Source of the DNA: Thermodesulfovibrionia bacterium
GTDB lineage: Bacteria > Nitrospirota > Thermodesulfovibrionia > UBA6902
Direction of reading: 5' to 3'
DNA length: 46,266 nt
NCBI GenBank assembly: GCA_947259645.1
Contig: CAMYND010000021.1
Span: forward strand, 1-46,266
Part shown: one piece after another, positions 39,531 to 46,266 of the stretch
How positions within the stretch are numbered: the stretch's first letter is position 1
Layout: each line of letters starts with the position of its first letter
The notes under the pieces: model-generated
The model's input: the letters and a program-made list of their open reading frames with translations, nothing else
Databases searched by the model: none
What the model was told of the DNA's origin: nothing
Translations under genes and position numbers: made by a program

Positions 39531-40826
39531 ATGCCAAAGCTGAACCACAAAAAATCAAAAGAGCTGTTCAAAAAAGCAAAACGCTTAATCCCGGGTGGGG
39601 TAAACAGTCCTGTGCGGGCCTTCAGCGCTGTTGGTGGAAACCCCCTGTTTATTGATTCTGCAAAGGGTTCAAAAATTTATGATGTTGACGGTAATGAGTA
39701 TATTGATTATGTCCTCTCATGGGGCCCCATGATATTAGGTCATTCCCATCCAGGAGTTGTGAAGGCGCTGAAAAAGGCCGCAGAAAAAGGAACAAGCTTT
39801 GGCGCTCCGACACCGCTTGAGATAGAGCTTGCAACCATGGTCCGCAAGGCATATCCGTCAATGGAAGTTATGAGAATGGTCAACTCCGGTACTGAGGCCA
39901 CGATGAGCGCGATCAGGGCTGCCCGGGGGTTTACGGGCAGGGACAAGATCATTAAGTTTGAAGGCTGCTATCACGGCCATGCTGACGGTCTCCTGGTCAA
40001 GGCAGGTTCAGGGGCCGCGACATTTGGTGTGCCCACAAGCCCGGGTGTCCCCAGAGATTACGCAAGAAACACCTTGACGCTTCCTTTTAATGATCTTCAA
40101 GCCTTTAAAAAAATGTGTGAAAGGACCGGGAAAAATATCGCCTGTGTAATTCTGGAGCCGGTTGTGGGAAACAGCGGATGCATACTGCCTAAACCAGGCT
40201 ATCTGGAGGGGTTGAGGAAAATAACCAGCAAATATGGCATTGTCCTGATTTTTGACGAAGTTATGACCGGGTTCAGGGTGTCCTTCGGCGGTGCGCAACG
40301 GGCATTTAGGATAAAGCCTGACATGACCTGTCTTGGAAAGGTTATTGGCGGGGGCCTGCCTGTTGGAGCATATGGCGGCAAAAAAGAAATCATGAGAAAG
40401 ATTGCCCCTGACGGCCCTGTGTATCAGGCGGGAACACTTTCAGGCAACCCTCTTGCAATGACAGCCGGAATCGAAACACTTAAGATTCTTTCAAGGCCGG
40501 ACACGTATAAAAAGCTGATGGCAAAGTCAGAAGCACTTGAAGACGCTATGAAGAATGCAGCAAAGCGGGCCGGCATAGCAACAAAATTCTACCGGGCCGG
40601 GAGCATGTTCTGTACCTACTTTACTAATCAGGAAGTGTATAATTTCACAGATGCTGCAAAGACAGACACCGCTCTGTTCGGAAAGTTTTTCAGAAAAATG
40701 ATTGAGAAAGGTGTTAACCTTGCACCCTCTGCCTTTGAGGCCGGTTTCATGTCGCTGGCACATTCGCAGGCAGATATCAACAAGACCGCGCGGGCAGCAT
40801 ATGAGACGTTTAAAGAAATATCATAA
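39531..40826 (+). CDS. hemL: Glutamate-1-semialdehyde 2,1-aminomutase
   Basis: The 431-residue PLP enzyme makes 5-aminolevulinate in the C5 haem pathway. [64 protein letters not shown] and [18 protein letters not shown] (PLP lysine) are all present. The length is typical. GGAG lies upstream of the ATG. It is followed by a 31-bp inverted repeat. Confidence 0.95.
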   Translation: MPKLNHKKSKELFKKAKRLIPGGVNSPVRAFSAVGGNPLFIDSAKGSKIYDVDGNEYIDYVLSWGPMILGHSHPGVVKALKKAAEKGTSFGAPTPLEIELATMVRKAYPSMEVMRMVNSGTEATMSAIRAARGFTGRDKIIKFEGCYHGHADGLLVKAGSGAATFGVPTSPGVPRDYARNTLTLPFNDLQAFKKMCERTGKNIACVILEPVVGNSGCILPKPGYLEGLRKITSKYGIVLIFDEVMTGFRVSFGGAQRAFRIKPDMTCLGKVIGGGLPVGAYGGKKEIMRKIAPDGPVYQAGTLSGNPLAMTAGIETLKILSRPDTYKKLMAKSEALEDAMKNAAKRAGIATKFYRAGSMFCTYFTNQEVYNFTDAAKTDTALFGKFFRKMIEKGVNLAPSAFEAGFMSLAHSQADINKTARAAYETFKEIS

Positions 40827-40829
40827 ATG

Positions 40830-40914
40830 TTTAAAACACGGAGGCACTGAGACACGGAGAGAAGCAAATATATTTTTTTCTGTTCTCCGTGTCTCAGTGC
40901 CTCCGTGTTCTAAA
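40830..40914. repeat. Dispersed 31-bp inverted repeat (CACGGAGG type)
   Basis: Arms 40830-40860 and 40884-40914 are complementary with one mismatch and a 23-base loop rich in A and T. Each contains ACACGGAGGCACTGAGACAC. This type of large palindrome is scattered between genes in many bacteria. Here it separates hemL from the GTPase gene and may end transcription on both strands. Confidence 0.75.
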
Positions 40915-40925
40915 AGGACAGATAA

Positions 40926-42047
40926 ATGAAACTCATAATAACAGGCTTCTCTAACTCCGGAAAGACAACGGTTTTCAATGCCCTTACCGGGCAGAATCTG
41001 GAAACCCCTTCATACCCCACGTCCATATCAGCAGACGTTGAGCCCCATCCGGGGATAGTAAAAGTGCCTGATACCAGAATCGATAAACTGTCATCAATTT
41101 ACGAGCCAAAGAAGACAACCTTTGCTACTGTTGAATACATTGACTATCTCGGTATAACCTCTGCTGCTGCCGGCGGTGATGTATCACAAAACACCAAGGT
41201 CTTTACCCTGATTAAAGATGCTGATGCTGTTGTCCATGTGGTCCGCGCATTTGAGGATGAAGCTGTTATGCATCCGCTGGGAGTAGTAAATCCGGCCAGG
41301 GATGTCGCGTCTTTTGAGGTTGAACTTATTCTCGGTGACCTTGAGTTCGTGGAAAAGAGGATCGAAAAGATAGAAGACCAGGAGAAGAGAGGCAAAAAGC
41401 AGGATGAAGGCGACAAAAAACTCCTCATGAAATGCAAGAAGGCCCTTGAGGAAGAACAGTCACTGAGGAACATCGAGTTTAGTGAAGAAGAAAAACGTCT
41501 CATGCTGCCCTATCAGTTTCTCTCGACAATGCCCGAAATAATAGTTCTCAATATAGATGAAAATGACCTTGGCTCAGACAGGATAGCACAGTACCAGAAA
41601 GAAATAGAGGGGTTTTTCAAAGAATCAGGGCAAAAGATTGTCCCCCCGGTCCTGACCCTCTGCGGGAAAATCGAGATGGAAATTGCCCAGCTTCCGGCTG
41701 ATGAGGCTGAGGCCTTCCTTGATGATCTTGGCATTGAGGAGCCGGCAATGAACAAGCTCTGCCATGTTTCTTATCAGTCGCTCGGGCTTATCTCCTTTTT
41801 TACTGTAGGAGAAGACGAGGTGAGGGCGTGGACCATAAATGCCGGTACCCGTGCTCACCAGGCAGCAGGCAAGATCCATTCTGACATTGAACGGGGATTT
41901 ATACGGGCAGAGACTGTTGGCTATGACGACTTTATTTCCTCAGGAGAAAATATGGCGGCTGTGAAGGAAAAAGGGCTGGCACGGTTAGAAGGAAAGACGT
42001 ATGCTGTGAAAGACGGCGACATTATTAATTTTAAGTTTAATGTATAG
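40926..42047 (+). CDS. YchF/Obg-like GTPase or ATPase
   Basis: The 373-residue protein matches the YchF family. The P-loop is ITGFSNSGKTTVFNALTG. A coiled-coil helical insertion occupies about 125-190, the NIDEND site replaces NKxD, and a C-terminal TGS domain has INAGTRAHQAAGKIHSDIERGF and YAVKDGDIINFKFNV. YchF proteins prefer ATP and bind ribosomes. The P-loop NSGKT differs from the common NVGKS, so this may be a diverged paralogue. Confidence 0.85.
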   Translation: MKLIITGFSNSGKTTVFNALTGQNLETPSYPTSISADVEPHPGIVKVPDTRIDKLSSIYEPKKTTFATVEYIDYLGITSAAAGGDVSQNTKVFTLIKDADAVVHVVRAFEDEAVMHPLGVVNPARDVASFEVELILGDLEFVEKRIEKIEDQEKRGKKQDEGDKKLLMKCKKALEEEQSLRNIEFSEEEKRLMLPYQFLSTMPEIIVLNIDENDLGSDRIAQYQKEIEGFFKESGQKIVPPVLTLCGKIEMEIAQLPADEAEAFLDDLGIEEPAMNKLCHVSYQSLGLISFFTVGEDEVRAWTINAGTRAHQAAGKIHSDIERGFIRAETVGYDDFISSGENMAAVKEKGLARLEGKTYAVKDGDIINFKFNV

Positions 42048-42076
42048 TGCTTTTTGATACATTCAGCAAGACCATC

Positions 42077-42850
42077 TCAGCGGCTCTCAATCGGAGAATT
42101 CACATCATCATAAATGCGCACTGATGCGAGCCGCCCCCTGCTGCTTTGTTCATATACCGCGATGCCAGCCTGAGGTGACAATTGTGTCTTGCCCCACCTG
42201 TCAACAATAAATTCAACGGCACAGCATGTTCCATCATAGGCAGAGCTGCAATGTCCCAAAGGGATTCCTCCGTCAGCGAGGGCTGAGCTGTAAAAGGCTG
42301 TCAGGCCATCCTTGCCTTCTTGTTTATAGTTATCGCCAGCTGGCTCTCTCACATACCCATCAGGTTCAAAGAGCTTAAGTATGGACTCTGTATCTCCTCT
42401 TGCAAGGGCATCCATGTACGCATTGATCAGGGGCGGCAAGATAACATTTTCTTTTACGGGGAGAATGGGCGAACGTACTGTATGTTCTTTGAAAAGGGGC
42501 CAGAGGCTGTGATATATCCTTACATGGGAGAATTTACCTTCCATCAGGTCTGCCGCAATCGCGACCGGGATCTGCAGAAGCTCTTTGCTCTGAGCAAGAT
42601 GGAGAAGGCACTCCTCAACGATGAGATGATCAGTGGCTGTTGTTGCGAAATGTTCTACTCTTGGGTCTCGCCGCTGTATCCAATGCCTGAAGTTACCCAG
42701 AAAATGCCGGAACCTGTCAGGGCCTTCCACTTTTCCCTTGACAGGCTCGTCCAGAAAGGGCTCGCCCGCAAACATGGACTGAATCTCCTGAATGTCACCA
42801 TCCAGCAGCAGAGGAAAAAAGTTCTGAATCATCTCTTTTGTTTTGCTCAT
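42077..42850 (-). CDS. Protein with two NTF2/SnoaL-like domains
   Basis: From ATG 42850 the protein has 257 residues. The frame is open to 42928, but that part overlaps the upstream mini-gene. Two NTF2-like units are visible. The first, about 1-125, has FFPLLLDGDIQEIQSMFAG and HWIQRRDPRVEHF. The second, about 135-255, has LPPLINAYMDALARGDTESILKLFEPDG, YVREPAGDNYKQEGKDGLTAFY and AVEFIVDRWGKTQLSPQAGIAVYE. The function is unknown; many such proteins are ketosteroid isomerase-like. The start is 4 bases after the mini-gene stop. Confidence 0.7.
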   Translation of the reverse strand: MSKTKEMIQNFFPLLLDGDIQEIQSMFAGEPFLDEPVKGKVEGPDRFRHFLGNFRHWIQRRDPRVEHFATTATDHLIVEECLLHLAQSKELLQIPVAIAADLMEGKFSHVRIYHSLWPLFKEHTVRSPILPVKENVILPPLINAYMDALARGDTESILKLFEPDGYVREPAGDNYKQEGKDGLTAFYSSALADGGIPLGHCSSAYDGTCCAVEFIVDRWGKTQLSPQAGIAVYEQSSRGRLASVRIYDDVNSPIESR

Positions 42851-42854
42851 AGTC

Positions 42855-43007
42855 TTATTTTGGCGCCAGAGTGCCAACAAAGCCCTTCGCTTCCTCAAGA
42901 AGCGCTGCCAGCTCTTCATCACTCCCAAACATTTTTTTTGTATCCCTGTTTCTCCACTTGGAGATAATTTTTTGAATTCGTGCCTCTATTTCGGTGTTAT
43001 ACGGCAT
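42855..43007 (-). CDS. Internally deleted TfoX N-domain-like mini-protein
   Basis: A 50-codon frame starts at ATG 43007. Its first half (MPYNTEIEARIQKII, then DTKKMFG) matches the start of TfoX N-terminal domains, which read M.Y...L..R...... KKMFGG. The last half (SDEELAALLEEAKGFVGTLAPK) matches the domain's C terminus. The middle beta sheet, usually about 50 residues, is missing although the frame is intact. The next gene begins at once, so the two share an operon. It may be a deletion relic or a functional helical remnant. Confidence 0.55.
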   Translation of the reverse strand: MPYNTEIEARIQKIISKWRNRDTKKMFGSDEELAALLEEAKGFVGTLAPK

Positions 43008-43343
43008 GAGACCCTCGATTGATAATGTTTAATCCATCGGTAACCGGGATCACTCTAATATATCAAATTTATGTCATTTTTTATGAATGAGCGCCTGACT
43101 CAGACAGGAGCAATTCGTATTGCAGTAGCCTGTCTGATTACGCCTCACAGAGAGGGTTCAGGTTTATTTTTGTACTGCTGATTTTTCTATGATAATATTT
43201 CAAGATATGATACCATTGCATTAACAGCAAAATCTGACGCGGCTGTTATTGAACAGACCCGATACACATATATTAGCTGAAGCTAAGAAACTTTTGAATG
43301 TATGCGGTCCGTAAAGACTGACCGGATTCAAATGGAGGTGGGA
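43008..43343. other. Intergenic region with orphan hairpin
   Basis: No protein gene is supported in these 336 bases. A strong hairpin at 43100-43137 pairs TCAGACAGG with CCTGTCTGA and, inside it, GCAAT with ATTGC around the loop TCGT. The promoter of the KH gene should also lie here, but no clear boxes were found. Confidence 0.4.
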
Positions 43344-43574
43344 ATGAAAACACTGGTCGAACAAATGGCAAAAGCCCTGGTAGATGCGCCAGAGGATGTA
43401 TCGGTTAATGAAATAGAGGGTGAAAGAACCACAGTTTTTGAGCTGCAGGTCGCGAAGAGTGATATCGGCAAAGTTATCGGTAAGCAGGGGAATACAGCAC
43501 GGGCCATGAGAACCATACTCAGCGCCGGAGGCACCAAGCTTGGCAAACGGTTTGTTCTTGAGATACTTGAATAA
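43344..43574 (+). CDS. KH-domain RNA-binding protein (KhpA-like)
   Basis: From ATG 43344 the protein has 76 residues, the usual KhpA length. GGAGG lies about 6 bases upstream, and the longer frame from 43302 is not supported. [31 protein letters not shown] is the KH motif with the GxxG RNA-binding loop (GKQG). KhpA partners KhpB in other bacteria to bind many RNAs and ribosomes. It is normally between rpsP and rimM, but here it stands alone. Confidence 0.85.
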   Translation: MKTLVEQMAKALVDAPEDVSVNEIEGERTTVFELQVAKSDIGKVIGKQGNTARAMRTILSAGGTKLGKRFVLEILE

Positions 43575-43684
43575 GCTGAACAGCCAGTTTTAAAGACATT
43601 CAATTGCCTCATTTCACGCAGGCATGAACAAGAAGCAAAAAAAGGCTTCAGAACCTGCAACGGCCCTGAGGCGTTCTTTTTTAA

Positions 43685-43730
43685 TGGTGAGCCGTTAGGG
43701 ATTCGAACCCCAGACCCGCTGATTAAGAGT
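43685..43730 (-). pseudogene. tRNA-Lys 3' half, distal attachment-site repeat
   Basis: TGGTGAGCCGT, a T-arm with a changed stem (TAGGGATTCGAACCCCA), and GACCCGCTGATTAAGAGT match the 3' half of tRNA-Lys at 45415-45490, from the anticodon to CCA. The 5' half is absent. A second copy of a tRNA 3' end, 1.7 kb downstream of the intact tRNA in its reading direction, is the usual mark of an element integrated into that tRNA. Confidence 0.75.
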
Positions 43731-43772
43731 AACTACCTACCCCCAAAATACATCTTTCTTATAAATCAATAA

Positions 43773-44894
43773 CTAAACTCTAACAAGATTCATTAATGGC
43801 TCAAAAGAATATAATGCCGGCCTTCTGCCAGATGCTTCTTCTAATGTAGAGATAAGATTTTTTTCCAAAAGCACCCTTGTGAACCTTGCAGCACTCGAAG
43901 CAGGTATCCCACTATTTGCTACAAATTTATTATTTCTAAAAACTGGATTAGTAAAGACATAATCCAATGCGTTGACACTCCATTTAGAGGACAACGCTTC
44001 TGAAAATACTACTTTCATATTTTCATATAATGTACTGATATCCTCTGCAATAGCTAGGTTTCTAATTGCCTGTTGCTCAATCGCTTTAAGAAAAAAATTA
44101 CACCAACTTTCCCAATCACCCTGCTCAGACACATTTCTCATTGTGTCAATATAAAGATCTTTATTCTCTTCCAAGTATCCACTTATGTAAAAATGAGGCG
44201 CTGATATAGTTCCTGAAGACCATAGCATCAATGTAACTAACATCCGTCCAATTCGCCCATTACCATCTTTAAATGGATGCAACGCTTCAAATTCAATATG
44301 GGTAATTCCTGCTTTAATCAATGTTGGATGCTCGCTGTCTTTAATATATTGAAATAGCTTGTCCATCCCTTCTTGCAGTTTTTCAGGACTGATGGGAATA
44401 AATAATATGTTTCTCTTTAGCTTATCTGTTAGGTAGTTTTGTTCATTTTTATACTCACCTGGCGACTTTGAAGCACCCCTTCCAAAAGACAGCAATTGCT
44501 GATGAATTTTTTTGATCAGAGATTGAGATAGTGGATGACCATCAACTATTGCTTGCTGTGTGGAGCTCAATGCCCTCCGGTAAAGAATGGTCTCTATAAT
44601 TTCATGTCGTACATTTGTAGCATTTTCCTCTTCAGCATCATGATCTGCCTCATACTTTAGAATTTCATCCATTGTGCTAACTGTGCCTTCCATTCTAGAT
44701 GATATAACAGCCTCTTGGTTGCGTAAAGGAGCTAAAAGGATTTCACTGTCGTGCATGTTCTTTAACATTTGATCGTAGCGAGCCACAGCATCAGTTGCTT
44801 TTACTAAAAGAGCAATAAATCGTTCATAATTAAGAGTACTTGGTGGAAATTTGTCATAATGATAATGAACAGCGTTTTCCAAATTGAGTTCCAT
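43773..44894 (-). CDS. fic: Fic-family AMPylase with N-terminal inhibitory motif
   Basis: The 373-residue protein has a Fic core with HPFKDGNGRIGRML (HPFxDGNGRxxR). An upstream inhibitory helix carries SSRMEGT (S/TxxxEG/N) near residues 65-71, which puts the regulator in the same chain, as in class II Fic proteins. A winged-helix-like C terminus (NSGIPASSAARFTRVLLEKNLI) follows. Fic enzymes transfer AMP to target proteins. It is the only intact gene of the island; two direct repeats lie upstream and could control it. Confidence 0.9.
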   Translation of the reverse strand: MELNLENAVHYHYDKFPPSTLNYERFIALLVKATDAVARYDQMLKNMHDSEILLAPLRNQEAVISSRMEGTVSTMDEILKYEADHDAEEENATNVRHEIIETILYRRALSSTQQAIVDGHPLSQSLIKKIHQQLLSFGRGASKSPGEYKNEQNYLTDKLKRNILFIPISPEKLQEGMDKLFQYIKDSEHPTLIKAGITHIEFEALHPFKDGNGRIGRMLVTLMLWSSGTISAPHFYISGYLEENKDLYIDTMRNVSEQGDWESWCNFFLKAIEQQAIRNLAIAEDISTLYENMKVVFSEALSSKWSVNALDYVFTNPVFRNNKFVANSGIPASSAARFTRVLLEKNLISTLEEASGRRPALYSFEPLMNLVRV

Positions 44895-44974
44895 AGGCTA
44901 CCTCCCAACAGATAGACGTTAATATTGAGCACATATATTAGCACCAAAACACTTAGCAGTCAATATAGCCGTTG

Positions 44975-45096
44975 TTTTGAGAGTCAAAGCAGCTAGATCT
45001 TAATAGATTTAGATCTAGGACAGTTGTTTGTCAAAACTTGGCATTTTTGAGAGTCAAACCGACTAGACCACCATGAATTTAGATCTAGAACTGTTG
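44975..45096. repeat. Two 52-base direct repeats upstream of fic
   Basis: Copies at 44975-45026 and 45045-45096 are offset by exactly 70 bases. They share TTTTGAGAGTCAAA, a CTAGA element and ATTTAGATCTAG, which ends in a TAGATCTA palindrome, then CTGTTG or CAGTTG. They may be arm-type integrase sites or operators for fic. Confidence 0.6.
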
Positions 45097-45120
45097 AGAA
45101 TCACATTTGGGAGTTTTTTA

Positions 45121-45407
45121 GGAGATACGGATCTTCAACACAGCATGCAGAAGGGCAAAGATTAGGGACTTTATTTTCATGATTTACGACATACCTTTGC
45201 TATCACGTCTTGTAATGGCAGGAGTCAGACATGACAACAGTATCAAGGCTCTTGAGGCACAAGAGCTTAACCATGACACTCAGGTATTCCCACCTCGCAA
45301 CCTCACACATGGCAAATGCAGTGGATATGATGGACAATACCCTGAATGACAAACCAACTGCACAATTGAAAAAAGAAGGAGCCAGCCACAAATGGCTAAC
45401 CCCCTGA
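45121..45407 (+). pseudogene. Tyrosine recombinase (phage integrase), C-terminal remnant
   Basis: Three frames are needed to follow the protein: YFHDLRHTFA, then SRLVMAGV after one extra base, then MTTVSRLLRHKSLTMTLRYS and HLATSHMANAVDMMD after another shift. The HxLR..., RHKS and final Tyr (LRYSHL) are catalytic motifs of integrases. A stop also precedes the first part. Its 3' end is directly beside tRNA-Lys, the normal position for an integrase targeting that tRNA. Confidence 0.8.
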
Positions 45408-45414
45408 TTGTTAA

Positions 45415-45490
<76 letters not shown>

Positions 45491-45546
45491 ATTATTTTAA
45501 AGCGATCAGCTGTCAGTTAAAAAAAGCTGATTGCTGACAGCTTGTT

Positions 45547-45623
45547 TGGCGCGCCTGGGAGGACTTGAACCTCCGACACCCGGCTTCGGAGGCCGGCGCT
45601 CTAATCCACTGAGCTACAGGCGC
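45547..45623 (-). tRNA. tRNA-Arg (CCG)
   Basis: Acceptor stem GCGCCTG with CAGGCGC, encoded CCA after the discriminator G, D arm AGCTCAGTGGATTAGAGC, anticodon loop CTCCGAA (CCG) and T arm GGTTCAAGTCC. It is read on the - strand as part of the tRNA cluster. Confidence 0.95.
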
Positions 45624-45711
45624 AGCTTAAAATAGCTATCAGCATTCAGCCGTCAGCTTTTTTTTGAAAGCTGATAGCTGAATGCCATAAATCTGCCATT
45701 GCAAATTTATT

Positions 45712-45789
45712 TGGGGTGAGTGAGGGGATTCGAACCCCCGGCCTCCTGAGCCACAGTCAGGAGCTCTAACCAACTGAGCTACACTCACC
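45712..45789 (-). tRNA. tRNA-His (GTG)
   Basis: The anticodon loop CTGTGGC carries GTG. Acceptor CACTCAC pairs with GTGAGTG, with the extra 5' G (position -1) typical of histidine tRNA and a terminal CCCA. D and T arms are standard (GCTCAGTTGG, GGTTCGAATCC). Confidence 0.95.
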
Positions 45790-45858
45790 ATTTATTAGCT
45801 ATCAGCACTCAGCCTTAAAAAACTGATCGCTGACAGCTGATGGCTGACAGCTTAATTA

Positions 45859-45935
45859 TGGCGCGCCTGTGAGGATTCGAACCTCAGACCCTCTGATTAG
45901 AAGTCAGATGCTCTATCCAGCTGAGCTACAGGCGC
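45859..45935 (-). tRNA. tRNA-Arg (TCT)
   Basis: Acceptor stem GCGCCTG with CAGGCGC, GCCA end, D arm AGCTCAGCTGGATAGAGC, anticodon loop CTTCTAA (TCT) and T arm GGTTCGAATCC. Its acceptor stem is identical to that of tRNA-Arg (CCG) two genes away. Confidence 0.95.
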
Positions 45936-46128
45936 AACTCTATATATTCACTTATTCTGTGTATGATAATCCAGCACAGTGCCTAAATAATGGGCAGCGT
46001 AATATGAAATATCGAGTGGTTGTATTTTAATTGAGTTGCCATAATATGGCAAGTTAGTGCGGGAGGTTTTGCAGGGCTATATATTTTTTAAATTTATTGG
46101 AAATGGGGTTTCGGGCAGAGCTCCATAA

Positions 46129-46266
46129 TTACTCTTTATTATCAGCACCATCCTCTCCGGCAGCATTCGGCTTTTCCGGAGATATATCATCCTCATTTAC
46201 TGCGGTATCATTCTGTTCCGCTGTTTTTTCATCTGCCTCTTTGAAGGCTTCAGCCCACAGCGAGTC
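46129..46266 (-). CDS. C-terminal end of an unknown acidic protein
   Basis: The last 45 residues of a - strand gene are visible, ending at the stop 46129-46131. The segment DSLWAEAFKEADEKTAEQND is helical and the rest is an acidic, Pro- and Gly-containing tail. This is too little to recognise the protein. The gene starts to the right of the window. Confidence 0.6.
   Translation of the reverse strand, partial: DSLWAEAFKEADEKTAEQNDTAVNEDDISPEKPNAAGEDGADNKE

Larger units (their letters stand above)
45501..45853. repeat. Family of AGCTGATAGCTGA-type inverted repeats between tRNA genes
   Basis: Each spacer between the tRNA genes (45501-45542, 45633-45687, 45797-45853) holds a hairpin built from GCTGATAGCTGAATGC-like sequence and its complement GCTATCAGCATTCAGC. 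The three copies differ in length and detail. They could help process the tRNA precursor or be dispersed palindromes of one family. The repeats occupy only the three spacers; the tRNAs lie between. Confidence 0.6.

Overview
The window reads as bacterial chromosome from a Gram-negative, probably anaerobic or microaerophilic organism. The clues are a multiheme cytochrome c, a rubrerythrin, a folate-independent (core) MetE-type methionine synthase, several lipoproteins and exported proteins, and a likely selenoprotein. Gene content would suit Nitrospirota or Desulfobacterota, but no marker here fixes the phylum and that assignment is inference.

Region 1 (1 to about 12.9 kb) is the distal part of a chromosomal integron. 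It is a run of about sixteen gene cassettes, all in + orientation, separated by attC sites. Twelve have both arms in a recognisable pairing arrangement, mostly 124-134 bp and VCR-like, with two short ones of 70 and 86 bp; four are mosaic, interrupted or lacking an arm. Seven cassettes carry toxin-antitoxin modules: a partial VapC, AbrB-PIN, two VapBC, PIN-RHH, BrnTA and HigBA. The others carry small membrane proteins, a STAS-like protein, a YcxB-like protein, a [2Fe-2S] thioredoxin-like ferredoxin, DUF302, DUF1330 plus SnoaL-like, and a lipoprotein hydrolase. One interval holds a reversed five-heme cytochrome gene of different base composition. The integrase and attI are not in the window and should lie to the left.

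Region 2 (12.9-19 kb) is mixed accessory and housekeeping DNA: an unknown anchored protein, a Tat-exported rubrerythrin, a highly charged secreted protein, a TFIIB-type zinc ribbon, beta-carbonic anhydrase, an exported SH3 protein, a retropepsin-like protease, a DUF3179 protein whose frame is interrupted by one in-frame TGA, and a PilZ protein. The TGA falls where the family has Cys and is followed at SECIS spacing by a 7-bp stem with a UGUA loop, so I read the two halves as one selenoprotein gene.

Region 3 (19-43.6 kb) is conserved chromosome. A + strand run carries core-MetE, tmk, holB, the PSP1 protein, metG, MOSC and mogA. A - strand run follows with M20 amidohydrolase, a GCS2 ligase, gamma-glutamyltranspeptidase and an HDAC-like hydrolase. 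Then come M15 peptidase and mnmG (+), tRNA-Ser, serS and a MopE-like protein (-), M23 peptidase, a membrane protein, a Ste24-type protease, hemL and a YchF-like GTPase (+), a deleted TfoX-like mini-gene with an NTF2-like gene (-), and a KH protein (+). REP-like palindromes lie between several of these genes.

Region 4 (43.7-46.3 kb) is a tRNA cluster on the - strand: Lys-CTT, Arg-CCG, His-GTG and Arg-TCT. A decayed integrative element sits at the 3' end of tRNA-Lys. It keeps a second copy of the tRNA 3' half, a frameshifted tyrosine recombinase and an intact fic gene. The window ends inside a - strand gene.
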